8,374 bases of DNA from Desulfarculus sp. (GCA_020216625.1 JAIUYB010000072.1:1-8374); one strand, 5' to 3'. Shown: positions 1 to 6,543, counted from the stretch's first letter. A program made the numbers and translations. The notes: a model not told the origin generated them from the sequence alone.

Positions 1-2586
1 CAGGTATTGCTGGTGAAAATCGCGGCGGTGCTCGGGCAGCATCAAATCGGTTATTCGGCGGCCTATCAGGTCTTCGGGCGCGTATCCCAGCGAGGCGGCG
101 GCCATGCGGTTGACGGAGAGGAAGCGCCCGTCCAGGTCATGGGTGTAGATGAAATCGCTGATGTTGTCCACCAGCTCACGGTAACGCCGCTCCGACTCCC
201 GGAGCGCCTTTTCGAACCTCACCTGCTGGGTGATGTCCTCGTAGAGCACGAAATCGCGGCCGCTGCTGGTGAGCACGGGCCGGAAGAGGATGGTTTTGCG
301 CGAGCCGTCCTTGCAGACCACCTCGTAGGTGCGGACCCTGGATTGTTTCGCTCTGACGCCGGCCTTGTCCTGGAGCCAGTCGGCCAGGACCTGGCGGCGC
401 AGGGCGGGATCGGGAAAGACCAGCCGCGCCCACTGTCCGGATTTCCGCACCTCCTCCAGGGTGTAGCCGAAGATGGCGGTGAAGGCCGGGTTCACGTACT
501 CGTAGGACTTGCCGTCGGCGGAGATCAGGCTGACGCCCAGGGGGGACTCCTCGCTCAACACCCGGAAGCGCTCCTCGGATTCCGCCAGGGCCTGTTGGGC
601 CTGCCGGCTTTCGCTGATGTCGCTGACGAAGACGCAGTGATACTCCTCGCCGCCCCATTCCAGGTGGTTGACCCGCACCTCCACCGGAAAGACCTCGCCG
701 TTCTTGGCGCGGTGGGTCGATTCCAGGCGGATGTGTCGCCTGATCCGCAGGTTCTTCCACAGGGCCAGGCGGTTCTGCTCGGTGTAGACCGGATCCAGAT
801 CCCGGACCCGCAGGCCCAGAAGCTCCTGGCGGGTGTAGCCCAGGCGGTCGCAGGCGGTCTGGTTGACATAGGCGAAGGAGCCGTCGGAGCGGATGAGATA
901 GGCCGCGGCCGGGGCGTGATTGAGGGTGAAGTGGATGAGCTCCAGCTCCGCCTCGGCCCGTTTGCGTTCGGTGACGTCGACCATCACCGCCAGGAAGCAG
1001 GGCCGGCCCTCCACCTCGATCAGCTCCACCGAGAGCTCGCAGTGGACCAGCTCGCCGTCGCGACGACGGAAGGTGACCTGCTCGCCCCGGATCCGCCCAT
1101 CCCGCCGCAAAAGCTGCACCATCTGCTCGCGCTGGGCGGGGTTGGCCCAGAGCTTGATGTCCAGGGCCGAGCGTCCGATGACCTCCGGGCGGGAGAAAAG
1201 GGTCCCCGCCAGGAAGGCCTGGTTGACGTCCAGGAAGCGGCCGTCGTCCGCCGCCGCGATGGTGACCCAGGTCGGGCTGGCCATGAAGGCCTTGGCGAAC
1301 TTGTCCTCGCTCTGCTTCAGCGCCGCCAAGGCCCGGCGCCGTTCGGTGATATCGCGCACCAGGGTCATCACCAGGGGCTTGCCGGCCACCGCGACCCGGG
1401 TCATGCGCACCTCGGCGTCGAACTCCGATCCGTCGAGCCGACGGTGCTTCCATTCGAATAGCTGGGCATCGCCCCGCAGTACGGCCGCCATCAGGCCGCG
1501 CCCGTACTGCTGGGAGGAGATTCCCGGCGTCTGCTCCGGGGGGGAGAAGTCCCAGGGATGGGCCCCGATGATCTTTTCGCGCCCAGCGCCCAGCAGGTCG
1601 CAGGCCTGGTTGTTGCAGGCCACGAACCTATCGTCCTCGATGAGGAAAATTGCATCGCCGGCCGACTCGAACAGGGTGCGGTAGCGCTCCTCGCTCTGGG
1701 CCAGGGCCGCCTCGGCGGCCTTGTGGGCGGTGATGTCGCGATAGACCACCAGGTCGCCCAGGCGGTGCTGGTCGAGGATGATGGGCGTGGCCGAAAGGTC
1801 CACGTCCACCAACCAGCCGTCCTTGGCCTGACGCCGGGTTTCGATCCGGATGCTCTCTCCACGCTTGATGCGTTCACGCACCCTGAGGCCCTCGGCCCTC
1901 AGCTCGCCGGGGGCCAGCAGATCGGTGGCGTTCAGCCCCTTCACCTCCTGCTCTTGATAGCCGAAAAGCCTGGTGAATTCCTGATTGACGCGTTGGATTT
2001 CTCCGCCGTGCTCCACCACCAGAATGGCGTCGGGCGAGGCATGGAAGAGTTGCTCGAAGAAGGCGCTATGGCGACCCAGCTCGCGCTCGGCGTTCTTGAT
2101 GGCGGTCTGGTCGGTCAGGTTGACCACCATGCCCACCACCGCGCCCTGGGCGTCGACAATGCCGGTGGCGCTGATGCGCACGTCCAGCAGGCGGCCGTCC
2201 TTGGTCAAACGTCGGGAATTGAACACCCCCGACCCGCCGGAGGCGAACAGGTGCTGGATGGCGGCCAGGGAAACCCCCCTCTCCGCCTCGGGCACGAAGG
2301 GAACCTGCTGGCCGAGCAGTTCGTCAAGCTCCCAACCGAAGGTTTTGGTGAAGGCCGGGTTGAAATAGACCACCGCGCCCTGGTGGTCATAGACCACCAC
2401 CGGGTCCGGAATGACCCCCAACACCGCGCGGCCAAGGGGGTGGCCATGGAGCAGCGCCTCGAAAATCTCTTGATAATCAAGCGTAGCCTCTTTGTTCGCC
2501 GCGGTCCGCGGCCTTGGGCGTGACCGCGACTTGACGCCGAGCTTCCAATGACGCCGGTGGTTTTTAGTCCAGGGATGTTTGGTCAC
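1..2586 (-). CDS. Multi-PAS sensor protein, C-terminal part beyond the left edge
   Basis: Cytoplasmic-looking sensory protein built almost wholly of PAS domains. The minus-strand frame is open from the window edge to beyond 2700 with no internal stop. Numbered from the GTG at 2586, seven PAS units start near residues 50, 175, 298, 425, 547, 668 and 792, the last one cut by the edge. Each shows the family pattern: an ASPDAI-like opening, a VNQAF/FNPAF-type helix, FGY-x-x-EE, then a closing RDIT-E-like strand. Units are joined by short helical linkers of the SEERYR type. No membrane segment or signal peptide is visible. The GTG was chosen because GGGGAG (2600-2595) lies 8 nt upstream; an in-frame ATG at 2616 has no visible ribosome site, and no other start occurs before the first PAS domain. 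The first 35-40 residues are strongly basic. The output domain is not visible, so histidine kinase, GGDEF/EAL or sigma-54 activator cannot be distinguished. Confidence 0.9.
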   Translation of the reverse strand, partial: MTKHPWTKNHRRHWKLGVKSRSRPRPRTAANKEATLDYQEIFEALLHGHPLGRAVLGVIPDPVVVYDHQGAVVYFNPAFTKTFGWELDELLGQQVPFVPEAERGVSLAAIQHLFASGGSGVFNSRRLTKDGRLLDVRISATGIVDAQGAVVGMVVNLTDQTAIKNAERELGRHSAFFEQLFHASPDAILVVEHGGEIQRVNQEFTRLFGYQEQEVKGLNATDLLAPGELRAEGLRVRERIKRGESIRIETRRQAKDGWLVDVDLSATPIILDQHRLGDLVVYRDITAHKAAEAALAQSEERYRTLFESAGDAIFLIEDDRFVACNNQACDLLGAGREKIIGAHPWDFSPPEQTPGISSQQYGRGLMAAVLRGDAQLFEWKHRRLDGSEFDAEVRMTRVAVAGKPLVMTLVRDITERRRALAALKQSEDKFAKAFMASPTWVTIAAADDGRFLDVNQAFLAGTLFSRPEVIGRSALDIKLWANPAQREQMVQLLRRDGRIRGEQVTFRRRDGELVHCELSVELIEVEGRPCFLAVMVDVTERKRAEAELELIHFTLNHAPAAAYLIRSDGSFAYVNQTACDRLGYTRQELLGLRVRDLDPVYTEQNRLALWKNLRIRRHIRLESTHRAKNGEVFPVEVRVNHLEWGGEEYHCVFVSDISESRQAQQALAESEERFRVLSEESPLGVSLISADGKSYEYVNPAFTAIFGYTLEEVRKSGQWARLVFPDPALRRQVLADWLQDKAGVRAKQSRVRTYEVVCKDGSRKTILFRPVLTSSGRDFVLYEDITQQVRFEKALRESERRYRELVDNISDFIYTHDLDGRFLSVNRMAAASLGYAPEDLIGRRITDLMLPEHRRDFHQQYL

Positions 2587-2594
2587 CAGGCTGA

Positions 2595-2600
2595 CTCCCC
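2595..2600 (-). promoter_or_regulatory. Ribosome binding site deciding the sensor start
   Basis: On the minus strand GGGGAG is followed by 8 nt and then GTG at 2586-2584. It is the only good Shine-Dalgarno match near the N-terminus and favours GTG over the ATG 30 nt upstream at 2616. Confidence 0.45.
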
Positions 2601-2740
2601 GAATGAGCGCTGCCATGCAGGGGTGGGGTCCACGGCCACCGGGAACGCGGCTGCATACGGGCTGAGCATGAAGACGCCGGTTCCACCAAGGGCGGTCGAC
2701 TCGGACGCGGGCAGGCCGGGGAGGCTGATATCGGATTCTG

Positions 2741-2773
2741 GTTATAACTCTATCACACTGTGGGCCCTGTCAA
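2741..2773 (-). promoter_or_regulatory. Candidate sigma70-type promoter for the sensor gene
   Basis: The minus strand carries a perfect TTGACA at 2773-2768. The possible -10 boxes are imperfect: TAGAGT (2752-2747) with a 15-nt spacer, AGTTAT (2749-2744) with 18 nt, or TATAAC (2746-2741) with 21 nt. The last lies inside the palindrome GTTATAAC. The position, about 155-185 nt before the chosen start codon, is plausible, but the spacing is not ideal. Confidence 0.3.
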
Positions 2774-2831
2774 TAGCGGCCAAGCCCGCCATCCTCCGAT
2801 GGTCGGCTTCCCCCCAACCGCCTGATTATCA

Positions 2832-2837
2832 TATAAT
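2832..2837 (+). promoter_or_regulatory. Candidate -10 box for nitroreductase/DUF294 transcript
   Basis: A perfect TATAAT lies in a short AT-rich island. The expected -35 position (about 2808-2814) reads TTCCCC and is a poor match, so the promoter may depend on an activator or be spurious. The box overlaps an interrupted palindrome, ATTAT-CAT-ATAAT (2825-2837). The implied start near 2844 gives a leader of about 180 nt. Confidence 0.35.
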
Positions 2838-2845
2838 GTGCGTAA

Positions 2846-2860
2846 GCATGGCGGCCATGC
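2846..2860. promoter_or_regulatory. Perfect palindrome, candidate operator
   Basis: GCATGGC-G-GCCATGC is a perfect inverted repeat with 7-bp arms around a single central base. It begins 8 nt after the TATAAT box, over the expected transcription start. A dimeric repressor bound here would block initiation of the nitroreductase/DUF294 transcript. Operator function is inferred from symmetry and position only; the regulator is unknown. Confidence 0.35.
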
Positions 2861-2886
2861 AAGACCCGGGGCCAGGCCATCGCCCG

Positions 2887-2943
2887 GCCCTGGGGTGGCG
2901 GCAAACTCTTTCACCACGGAGATGGCGGATTCCGCCCCAGGGC
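2887..2943 (+). promoter_or_regulatory. Long hairpin in the nitroreductase leader
   Basis: GCCCTGGGG (2887-2895) pairs perfectly with CCCCAGGGC (2935-2943). The pairing continues inward by a G-U and two G-C pairs (2896-2898 with 2932-2934), giving a 12-bp stem around a 33-nt loop. A competing local fold exists because GGCGGA and TCCGCC lie next to each other near 2924-2936. It matches no riboswitch class I recognise, and no U-tract follows, so it is not a standard intrinsic terminator. Confidence 0.3.
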
Positions 2944-3012
2944 GGGACCAAGGGGCAGGCAAGCCAGCAAGGGGCGATGGCCTTCGCTCCCGCCCGGGGC
3001 GGGGCCGTGGCC

Positions 3013-3020
3013 GGGGAGGG
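3013..3020 (+). promoter_or_regulatory. Ribosome binding site of the nitroreductase gene
   Basis: GGGGAGGG lies 6 nt upstream of the ATG at 3027. It fixes the start there, where the encoded MDLWEAI matches the usual N-terminus of the family, rather than at the upstream in-frame GTG at 2838. Confidence 0.75.
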
Positions 3021-3026
3021 TTTGGC

Positions 3027-3596
3027 ATGGATCTCTGGGAGGCCATCAGCGGCCGGCGCAGCGTACGGGATTTTTTGCCCGATCCGGTCAGCGAGGATGA
3101 ACTCAAGCGCCTGCTGGAGGCCCTGGCCTGGGCTCCCAGCCCCCTCAATCAGCAGCCCTGGTCGGTGGTGGCGATCACCGACCCCGCCCAGAAGTCGGCC
3201 ATCCGCCAGGTGGCCGAGGAGGCCCGGGCCCTGGTGCTCTCCTTGGGCGGTCCGAGCTGGGTGGGCAAATACTCCCCCGCCTTCCTGGAGCAGGCCCCCC
3301 TGCTTCTGGCCGTGATCCACGACCCGGCCAAGGGCGGGTTGGGCATCAACTTCAACCAGCCCCACGGCTCCCTGGCCGCCACCGCCGCCGGGGTGCAGAA
3401 CCTGCTCCTGGCGGCCCACGCCATGGGCTTGGGCGGGGTGTGGTTCACCTTCTTTGATCCGGCCCGCATGCGCCCGGTGCTGGGGGTGCCGGAGTGGCTG
3501 GAGCTGGCCGGCATCGTCTGCCTGGGGCGGCCCGCCAAGCCCGGCCCGGTCCTGCCTCGCAAACCGGTGACGGTCCACCGGCAGCGCATGACCTAG
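3027..3596 (+). CDS. Nitroreductase family protein (FMN-dependent)
   Basis: A 189-residue protein of the small, normally homodimeric FMN flavoenzyme superfamily that transfers electrons from NAD(P)H to nitro compounds, quinones or other acceptors. The N-terminal GRRSVRDF motif (residues 9-16) supplies the Arg/Ser side chains that hold the FMN phosphate. APSPLNQQPW (37-46) is the second typical flavin-contact loop, and GLGGVW (134-139) near the C-terminus is the third signature. Length is normal for a compact member. There is no signal peptide, so it should act in the cytosol. The strong ribosome site at 3013-3020 sets the start. The DUF294 gene follows on the same strand after 63 nt, so cotranscription is likely. 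The sequence does not reveal the substrate; specialised members such as BluB are not indicated. Confidence 0.9.
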   Translation: MDLWEAISGRRSVRDFLPDPVSEDELKRLLEALAWAPSPLNQQPWSVVAITDPAQKSAIRQVAEEARALVLSLGGPSWVGKYSPAFLEQAPLLLAVIHDPAKGGLGINFNQPHGSLAATAAGVQNLLLAAHAMGLGGVWFTFFDPARMRPVLGVPEWLELAGIVCLGRPAKPGPVLPRKPVTVHRQRMT

Positions 3597-3659
3597 ATCA
3601 CCATCGCCGGCCCGGCCCCGACCAGGACCACGATCGCCAACCCGATCCCACGGAGCGCC

Positions 3660-5603
3660 ATGAGCCAGCCCCCCTACCCCCGGGTGCAGGAGTTCATGCG
3701 CACGGTGCCGCCCTTCGACACCCTGTCCCCGGACGAGCTGCGGGCGGTGGTGGAGCGGATGGAGATCGGCTATTTTCCCCGGGGCCAGGTCATCATCGCC
3801 CGGGGCGGCCCGCCGGCCAGCCACCTGTTCATCATCCAGGCCGGCAGCGCCAAGATCACCCTGCCCCAGGCCGGGGGAGACGACCTGCTGATCGACATCC
3901 GGGGCGAGGGCGAGACCTTCGGGGCGGTGAGCCTGTTGCAGGGCAAAGAGGCATTGTTCACCGTCACCGCCCGCGAGGACCTGATCTGCTATCTCTTGCC
4001 GGCCCAGGACCTCAAGGCCCTGGTGGCGGCCCATCCCGCCTTCGAGCGCCATTTCAGCCAGGGCCTGGCCCGCAACCTGGAGGCCGCCCGGCGCAGCGCC
4101 GACCGCCAGGCGGGACCGATGACCGCCGCCCTGGACGGGCTGACCCTGGACGCGGCCCTGGTGCGCAGCCGGGTGGCCGAGGTCATGTCCCGCGACCCCC
4201 TGACCTGCCTGCCCGCCACCACCGTGCGCGCCGCCGCCCATCGCATGAGCATCCGCCAGGTCAGCTCCATCGTCGTCACCGAGGAGAGCGGCCACCCCAT
4301 CGGGGTGCTGACCGACCAGGATCTGCGCGGCCGGGTGCTGGCCCTGGGCCGCTCCGCCGATCGTCCGGTGGCCGAGTTCATGAGCGCCCCGGTGCACGAG
4401 ATCGGTCCCGACGCCTACGCCTTCGAGGCCCTGCTGGCCATGAGCCGCCATGGCATCCACCACCTGGTGGTTAGCGACCACGACCGGGTGGTGGGCGTGA
4501 TCAGCGACCACGACCTCCAGGGACTCACCGGTTCCTCGCCGGTGGGCGTGGTGCGCGACATCGAAAAGGTGGCCTCGGTGGCGGAGCTGGTGGCGGTGCA
4601 CCGCAAGATCGACCGGGTGCTGGAGCTGTTGCTGCGCCTGGGAGGCTCGGCCGCCACCATGCTGGCCCTGGTCAGCGAGTTCAACGACCGCCTGACCCTG
4701 AAGCTGCTGGAGCTGATCACCGAGCAAATCGAGAACCAGGGCGGCGGCCGCCCCCCGGTGCCCTATGTCTGGATGGCCCTGGGCAGCGAGGGCCGCCGCG
4801 AACAGACCCTGCGCACCGACCAGGACAACGCATTGATCCTGGCCAACGTGCCGCCGGAGCGCGAGGCCGACATCAAGGCCTGGTTCCTGGGCTTCGCCGA
4901 CCAGGTGGTGGCCGGTCTGGAGGCCTGCGGCTTCCCCCGCTGCCCTGGCGAGATCATGGCCAACAACCCCCGCTGGTGCCAAACCGAGGCCCAGTGGCAG
5001 AAGACCTTCGCCCGCTGGCTGGCCGAGCCCAAGCCCCTGACCCTGCGCCTGGCCAGCATTTTTTTCGACCTGCGGGCGCTCTACGCCGAGGCTGACTATC
5101 TGGAGACCCTGGTGGAGAAGGTGCACCAGGGCCTGGAGGACAACCGCCTGTTCCTGCGCGCCATGGCCAAGAACGCCCTGGCCAACCGCCCGCCGTTGGG
5201 CTTCCTGCGCCAGTTCGTGGTGGAAAAAAGCGGCGAGCACAAGAACAAGCTGAATCTCAAGCTCAGCGGGCTGACCCCCATCGTGGACGGGGCGCGGGTG
5301 ATGGCCCTGGAGCGCGGGGTGGCAGAGACCAACACCCTGGCCCGGCTGGCCGCCGCCGAGCGGGCGGGGATCCTCTCCCCCACCCTGGGGGCGGACCTGC
5401 GCGAGGCGTTTGGGTTCATCACCCTGCTGCGAATCACCCAGCATCTGGAGGCCCGGGCCCGGGGCGACGCCCCGGACAACTTCGTGGACCCGGCCGGGCT
5501 GAACAACCTGCAACGCAAGATGCTCAAGGAGAGCTTCGCGGTCATCAGCCAGCTCCAGGACCTCCTGGAGCACCGCTACCAGACCCGCCTGATCAGCGCC
5601 TAG
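3660..5603 (+). CDS. cNMP-binding-like/CBS-pair/DUF294 nucleotidyltransferase-like protein
   Basis: A 647-residue multidomain cytosolic protein, normal in length and domain order for DUF294 signalling proteins. Residues about 15-135 form a cyclic-nucleotide-binding-type beta-roll (GEGETFG at 82-88). Two CBS motifs follow at about 172-230 and 237-290 (GVLTDQDL and GVISDHDL), probably an adenine-nucleotide-sensing pair. After a helical stretch, the nucleotidyltransferase-like domain carries GSEGRREQ (375-382) and an Asp pair in TDQD (D387, D389), resembling GlnD/GlnE-type metal sites. About 460-640 is the helical DUF294 C-terminal domain. The target is unknown. The roll appears degenerate: FGAVSL replaces the usual FGE, and Ala98 sits where CRP-type proteins have the phosphate-binding Arg. 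GGAG (3652-3655), 4 nt before the ATG, supports the start. DnaQ-like exonuclease or symporter genes, often found beside such proteins, are absent here. Confidence 0.9.
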   Translation: MSQPPYPRVQEFMRTVPPFDTLSPDELRAVVERMEIGYFPRGQVIIARGGPPASHLFIIQAGSAKITLPQAGGDDLLIDIRGEGETFGAVSLLQGKEALFTVTAREDLICYLLPAQDLKALVAAHPAFERHFSQGLARNLEAARRSADRQAGPMTAALDGLTLDAALVRSRVAEVMSRDPLTCLPATTVRAAAHRMSIRQVSSIVVTEESGHPIGVLTDQDLRGRVLALGRSADRPVAEFMSAPVHEIGPDAYAFEALLAMSRHGIHHLVVSDHDRVVGVISDHDLQGLTGSSPVGVVRDIEKVASVAELVAVHRKIDRVLELLLRLGGSAATMLALVSEFNDRLTLKLLELITEQIENQGGGRPPVPYVWMALGSEGRREQTLRTDQDNALILANVPPEREADIKAWFLGFADQVVAGLEACGFPRCPGEIMANNPRWCQTEAQWQKTFARWLAEPKPLTLRLASIFFDLRALYAEADYLETLVEKVHQGLEDNRLFLRAMAKNALANRPPLGFLRQFVVEKSGEHKNKLNLKLSGLTPIVDGARVMALERGVAETNTLARLAAAERAGILSPTLGADLREAFGFITLLRITQHLEARARGDAPDNFVDPAGLNNLQRKMLKESFAVISQLQDLLEHRYQTRLISA

Positions 5604-5850
5604 GTTGCGCCCTCTCGGCCAGGATTGGTTCCAGCCATTTGGCCTTCATCGGCGCGCGCCGCCAACGCGCATTGGCACTCCCCTTCGCGGTCATCGCGCG
5701 GCCTCGCCAGGCGCCGTGGCGGTTTCTCATCCCTGGCTCGCTTCCCCCGGTAGCCGCCAACCGCCGGGCAAACTGGACGGTCGGCATTGCCGTGAGCGGC
5801 CCGGCCCGGGCACTGGGACTCAGGCCCTGGCCGGCCGGGGGTTGGGCCGG
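5604..5850. other. Convergent intergenic region with many inverted repeats
   Basis: This 247-nt stretch lies between two converging genes, so transcripts from both sides should end here. Inverted repeats seen: GGCCA/TGGCC (5617-5621/5640-5644), a perfect 10-bp palindrome GGCGCGCGCC (5651-5660), GCCAA/TTGGC with a 6-nt loop (5661-5665/5672-5676), GCCT/AGGC (5701-5704/5709-5712), GGCGGTT/AACCGCC (5718-5724/5759-5765) enclosing GGCT/AGCC (5735-5738/5752-5755), and GCCGGCC/GGCCGGC (5830-5836/5845-5851). None is followed by a T-run on either strand. A 71-codon plus-strand frame (TTG at 5639 to TAG at 5854) lacks a ribosome site and a recognisable product, and I do not call it. Confidence 0.5.
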
Positions 5851-5851
5851 C
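5830..5851 (-). terminator. GC hairpin abutting the rubrerythrin stop codon
   Basis: GGCCGGC and GCCGGCC form a 7-bp all-GC stem around an 8-nt loop. On the minus strand it begins at the last base of the rubrerythrin stop codon. There is no U-tract, so this is at best a 3'-end stabilising or Rho-assisted element and not a classical intrinsic terminator. Confidence 0.25.
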
Positions 5852-6465
5852 TAGGGGACGGGATGGAATTTGTCGCGGCCGCTTTTGCAGATAGGGCACT
5901 CGTCCGGGGGTTGGCCGGTGAAGACATAGCCGCAGACCGTGCAGACCTGGTATTCCATGGGGCGTTCGTTGACCAGGGCGGCCAGGGCGTCCTTGTAGAG
6001 CTGGGCGTGGCGGGCCTCGACGTCCCGGGAGCGAATGAAGCTCCAGGCCACGTCCTCCCGCCCCAGGTGGAAGGCCTCCTTGACCAGATCGGGGTAGATC
6101 TCCTGCTTGGCCTTTAGTTCGCTCTCAAAGGCGCGCCGCAGATTTTCCTCGGTGGGACCGACCACGCCTTCCAGAAATTTCAGGTACTCGTCGGCGTGGA
6201 CCTTTTCGGCCATGGCCACCGCCCGGAACAGGCGGGCCACGGCGGGGTGTCCGTCCTGATCGGCCCGGCGGGCGAAGGCCAGGTTGCGCACGTGGGCGCT
6301 GGCCTCGCCGGCGAAAGCCTCGCGCAGGCGACGCTCCAGCTCCGGCGGCAGGGGGGCGTAGAGAATGAACTGGTACATGCTGGCCCCGCACTGGGGGCAG
6401 ACGTCCGGGGGATGCTTGCCCGGGTGGAGATAGCCGCAGACCGAGCATTTCCACTGTTTGTCCAT
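5851..6465 (-). CDS. Rubrerythrin with N- and C-terminal rubredoxin-type centres
   Basis: A 204-residue cytosolic non-haem iron protein. Rubrerythrins reduce hydrogen peroxide to water at a diiron site fed by a rubredoxin-type Fe(Cys)4 centre. The N-terminal mini-rubredoxin uses C7/C10 and C23/C26. The ferritin-like four-helix domain spans about 40-165, with diiron-type ligands E54 (FAGE), E87 and H90 (AEKVHA), E116, E150 and H153 (VEARH). The C-terminal rubredoxin uses C175/C178 and C190/C193. Classical rubrerythrin has only the C-terminal centre and 'reverse' forms only the N-terminal one; this protein has both. By alignment from memory to the Desulfovibrio protein, Ala119 occupies the place of Glu97, the ligand position that swaps with His during redox. 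The ATG at 6465 follows AGGAG (6479-6475) with 9 nt between. The oxidoreductase gene ends 80 nt upstream on the same strand, suggesting shared transcription and electron supply. Confidence 0.93.
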   Translation of the reverse strand: MDKQWKCSVCGYLHPGKHPPDVCPQCGASMYQFILYAPLPPELERRLREAFAGEASAHVRNLAFARRADQDGHPAVARLFRAVAMAEKVHADEYLKFLEGVVGPTEENLRRAFESELKAKQEIYPDLVKEAFHLGREDVAWSFIRSRDVEARHAQLYKDALAALVNERPMEYQVCTVCGYVFTGQPPDECPICKSGRDKFHPVP

Positions 6466-6527
6466 GGCAATTTTCTCCTGGGGACCGGGATGAGGTCGTT
6501 GACCACCGCTATGGGGTCGGTCGCCGG

Positions 6528-6543
6528 CCGGGATTGCTCCCGG
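6528..6543 (-). other. Intercistronic hairpin with GCAA tetraloop
   Basis: On the minus-strand transcript CCGGGA-GCAA-UCCCGG forms a 6-bp stem closed by a GNRA-type tetraloop. It starts 3 nt after the oxidoreductase stop codon, in the 80-nt gap before rubrerythrin. No U-tract follows, so it is more likely an mRNA processing or stability element, or a weak attenuator, than a terminator. Confidence 0.35.

Larger units (their letters stand above)
2587..3026. other. Divergent intergenic region
   Basis: About 440 nt separate the leftward sensor gene from the rightward nitroreductase gene. I see no convincing gene here. The part around 2700-2845 is clearly more AT-rich than its surroundings and holds the promoter-like elements and small palindromes, including GTTATAAC at 2741-2748. 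The part from about 2880 to 3026 is very GC-rich and would be a leader of roughly 180 nt on the nitroreductase transcript. The open frame that extends the nitroreductase upstream to a GTG at 2838 encodes a low-complexity Gly/Arg/Pro stretch and is not regarded as coding. Confidence 0.6.

Noticed and set aside
1531..1550. Possible frameshift in the PAS sensor at a run of seven G (1538-1544)
   Set aside because: Codon-by-codon reading through the run stays in one open frame, and the PAS unit continues normally on both sides.
7..2523. Long plus-strand open frames opposite the PAS sensor (7-1461 and 1558-2523)
   Set aside because: They encode His/Gln/Gly-rich antisense translations without family features. 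The minus-strand frame over the same bases gives seven PAS domains.
2970..3000. Partial resemblance of the leader to a fluoride riboswitch (GCGATGG followed by TTCGC)
   Set aside because: The downstream conserved parts, including a CTGATG-type segment needed for the pseudoknot fold, are absent. The match is too short.
2838..3026. N-terminal extension of the nitroreductase from a GTG at 2838
   Set aside because: The added 63 residues are Gly/Arg/Pro-rich and unlike the family, while the ATG at 3027 has an excellent ribosome site and the standard N-terminal motif.
2829..5573. A 914-codon open frame on the minus strand, antisense to the nitroreductase and DUF294 genes
   Set aside because: The translation is low-complexity (rich in Gln, Gly, His, Leu) with no recognisable domain, and the plus strand encodes two clear protein families across the same stretch. 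High GC at third codon positions removes antisense stops.
5639..5854. 71-codon plus-strand frame with a TTG start in the convergent gap
   Set aside because: There is no ribosome site, no recognisable family, and it runs into the end of the rubrerythrin gene. Overlapping open frames of similar quality exist on the other strand.
5600..5899. Minus-strand small open frames (5593-5787 and 5600-5899)
   Set aside because: Arg/Pro-rich translations with no family features, overlapping gene ends. The G/C-rich base composition explains them.
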